Shown here: positions 22,103-22,429 of the stretch, in pieces
How positions within the stretch are numbered: the first letter of the stretch is position 1
How the letters are laid out: the number at the start of each line of letters is the position of its first letter
NCBI GenBank assembly: GCA_016285335.1
Contig: JAEEQO010000018.1
Location: forward strand, 1-22,429
Direction: 5' to 3'
DNA length: 22,429 nucleotides
Source of the DNA: Victivallales bacterium
GTDB lineage: Bacteria > Verrucomicrobiota > Lentisphaeria > Victivallales > UBA1829
Translations under genes and position numbers: made by a program
Notes under the pieces: generated by a model
What the model was told of the DNA's origin: nothing
The model's input: the letters and a program-made list of their open reading frames with translations, nothing else
Database searches by the model: none

Positions 22103-22429
22103 TTGCCTGTCTTTCCTTCTCCGAAAAATTCCCTGACGTTTGTGATGAACTCCGCCGGATCGTCCTCCATGAGGAAGCGTCCGGCGAGCGGCAGCATGAC
22201 GACTTTCGCGGACGGGAAATACTCCGTCCATTTCCGCAGCGCACGTTTTGTGTAGAGCCAGTCCTTCCCGCCCCACAGGATCAGTGCGCGTTTCTCGCGA
22301 AGCGACCAGATCGCCGTCTCGATCTCGATCATGGACTGCGCCGACTTGTCCTCCGGGGCGCACGGCAGGGAGTTGATGAACTCCATGAGGGCGCAGCGGT
22401 CCTCCCTCCGTGGGAACGGCAGCAGATAG
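22099..22429 (-). CDS. alpha/beta hydrolase, C-terminal part (haloalkane dehalogenase/OleB-like), cut by window edge
   Basis: The frame enters from the right edge and shows the last 109 residues, beginning YLLPFPRREDR. This plus RALILWGGKDWLYTKRALRKWTEYFPSAKVVMLP matches the C-terminal end of haloalkane-dehalogenase-like alpha/beta hydrolases (typically LLVWGxKDWxFT...), where the Asp of KDW is a common acid position. The stretch that normally reads AGHYVLED, providing the catalytic His, is AGRFLMED here, with Arg encoded by CGC at 22179-22177. If the rest of the protein is normal, it may be catalytically impaired or use another residue. An internal ATG at 22386 is not the real start. The stop overlaps the reductase start by 4 nt, so the two genes are co-translated. 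Confidence 0.8.
   Translation of the reverse strand, partial: YLLPFPRREDRCALMEFINSLPCAPEDKSAQSMIEIETAIWSLREKRALILWGGKDWLYTKRALRKWTEYFPSAKVVMLPLAGRFLMEDDPAEFITNVREFFGEGKTGK

Overview
The window is a GC-rich bacterial chromosome segment with densely packed genes, ATGA stop/start overlaps, Shine-Dalgarno sites and rho-independent terminators. Gene content (RNase HIII, class II aldolase, a zinc-ribbon Ser/Thr kinase beside murG, a TRAP transporter, Mu-type phage genes, large secreted proteins of unknown family) suits a Gram-negative of the PVC group, perhaps Lentisphaerota/Verrucomicrobiota. That assignment is an inference from gene content; no rRNA is present to settle it.

Layout. 1-129: end of the uvrB unit and a good promoter firing leftward out of the window. 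130-9505: a same-strand (minus) run read ftsW > murG > Ser/Thr kinase > PfkB sugar kinase > sppA-type peptidase > Cas4/AddB-like cysteine-motif protein > uvrB. Gaps are 19, 21, -4, 61, 25 and 8 nt, so it is probably one or two transcription units; the 61-nt gap before sppA is the likeliest break. 9506-9745 is a divergent intergenic region with an AT-only-core palindrome. 9746-10402 (+) is an orphan exported protein. 10448-12825 (minus) is a compact three-gene cassette of phage Mu-type genes (small-terminase/DUF3486-like, DUF935 portal, tail-terminator-like) with its own terminator but no large terminase, protease or capsid. 13068-15029 (minus) is a secreted protein with N-terminal FPQGG repeats. 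15030-15235 holds overlapping divergent promoters. 15236-16165 (+) is rnhC.

16166-16596 is the largest gene-free stretch. It contains a perfect 16-bp inverted repeat and a degenerate tandem array of about 26 bp period, and then the fba promoter. 16597-17571 (+) is class II fructose-bisphosphate aldolase with its own terminator. 17752-20569 (+) is a complete TRAP transporter operon, dctP-dctQ-dctM. A strong bidirectional terminator at 20597-20634 separates it from a convergent minus-strand pair: the C-terminal part of an alpha/beta hydrolase (cut by the window edge) and a MetF/MetV-like methylenetetrahydrofolate reductase.

Functionally, ftsW and murG are a remnant of the division/cell-wall cluster. 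The kinase inserted after them could link envelope synthesis to the sugar kinase with which it is translationally coupled. The most unusual elements are the phage-gene cassette, the hairpin-plus-tandem-repeat block, the hydrolase whose usual catalytic His is Arg, and the Cas4-like cysteine-motif protein coupled to uvrB. I did not find a clearly new, complete defence or mobile system; the phage cassette is the best candidate for something undescribed.
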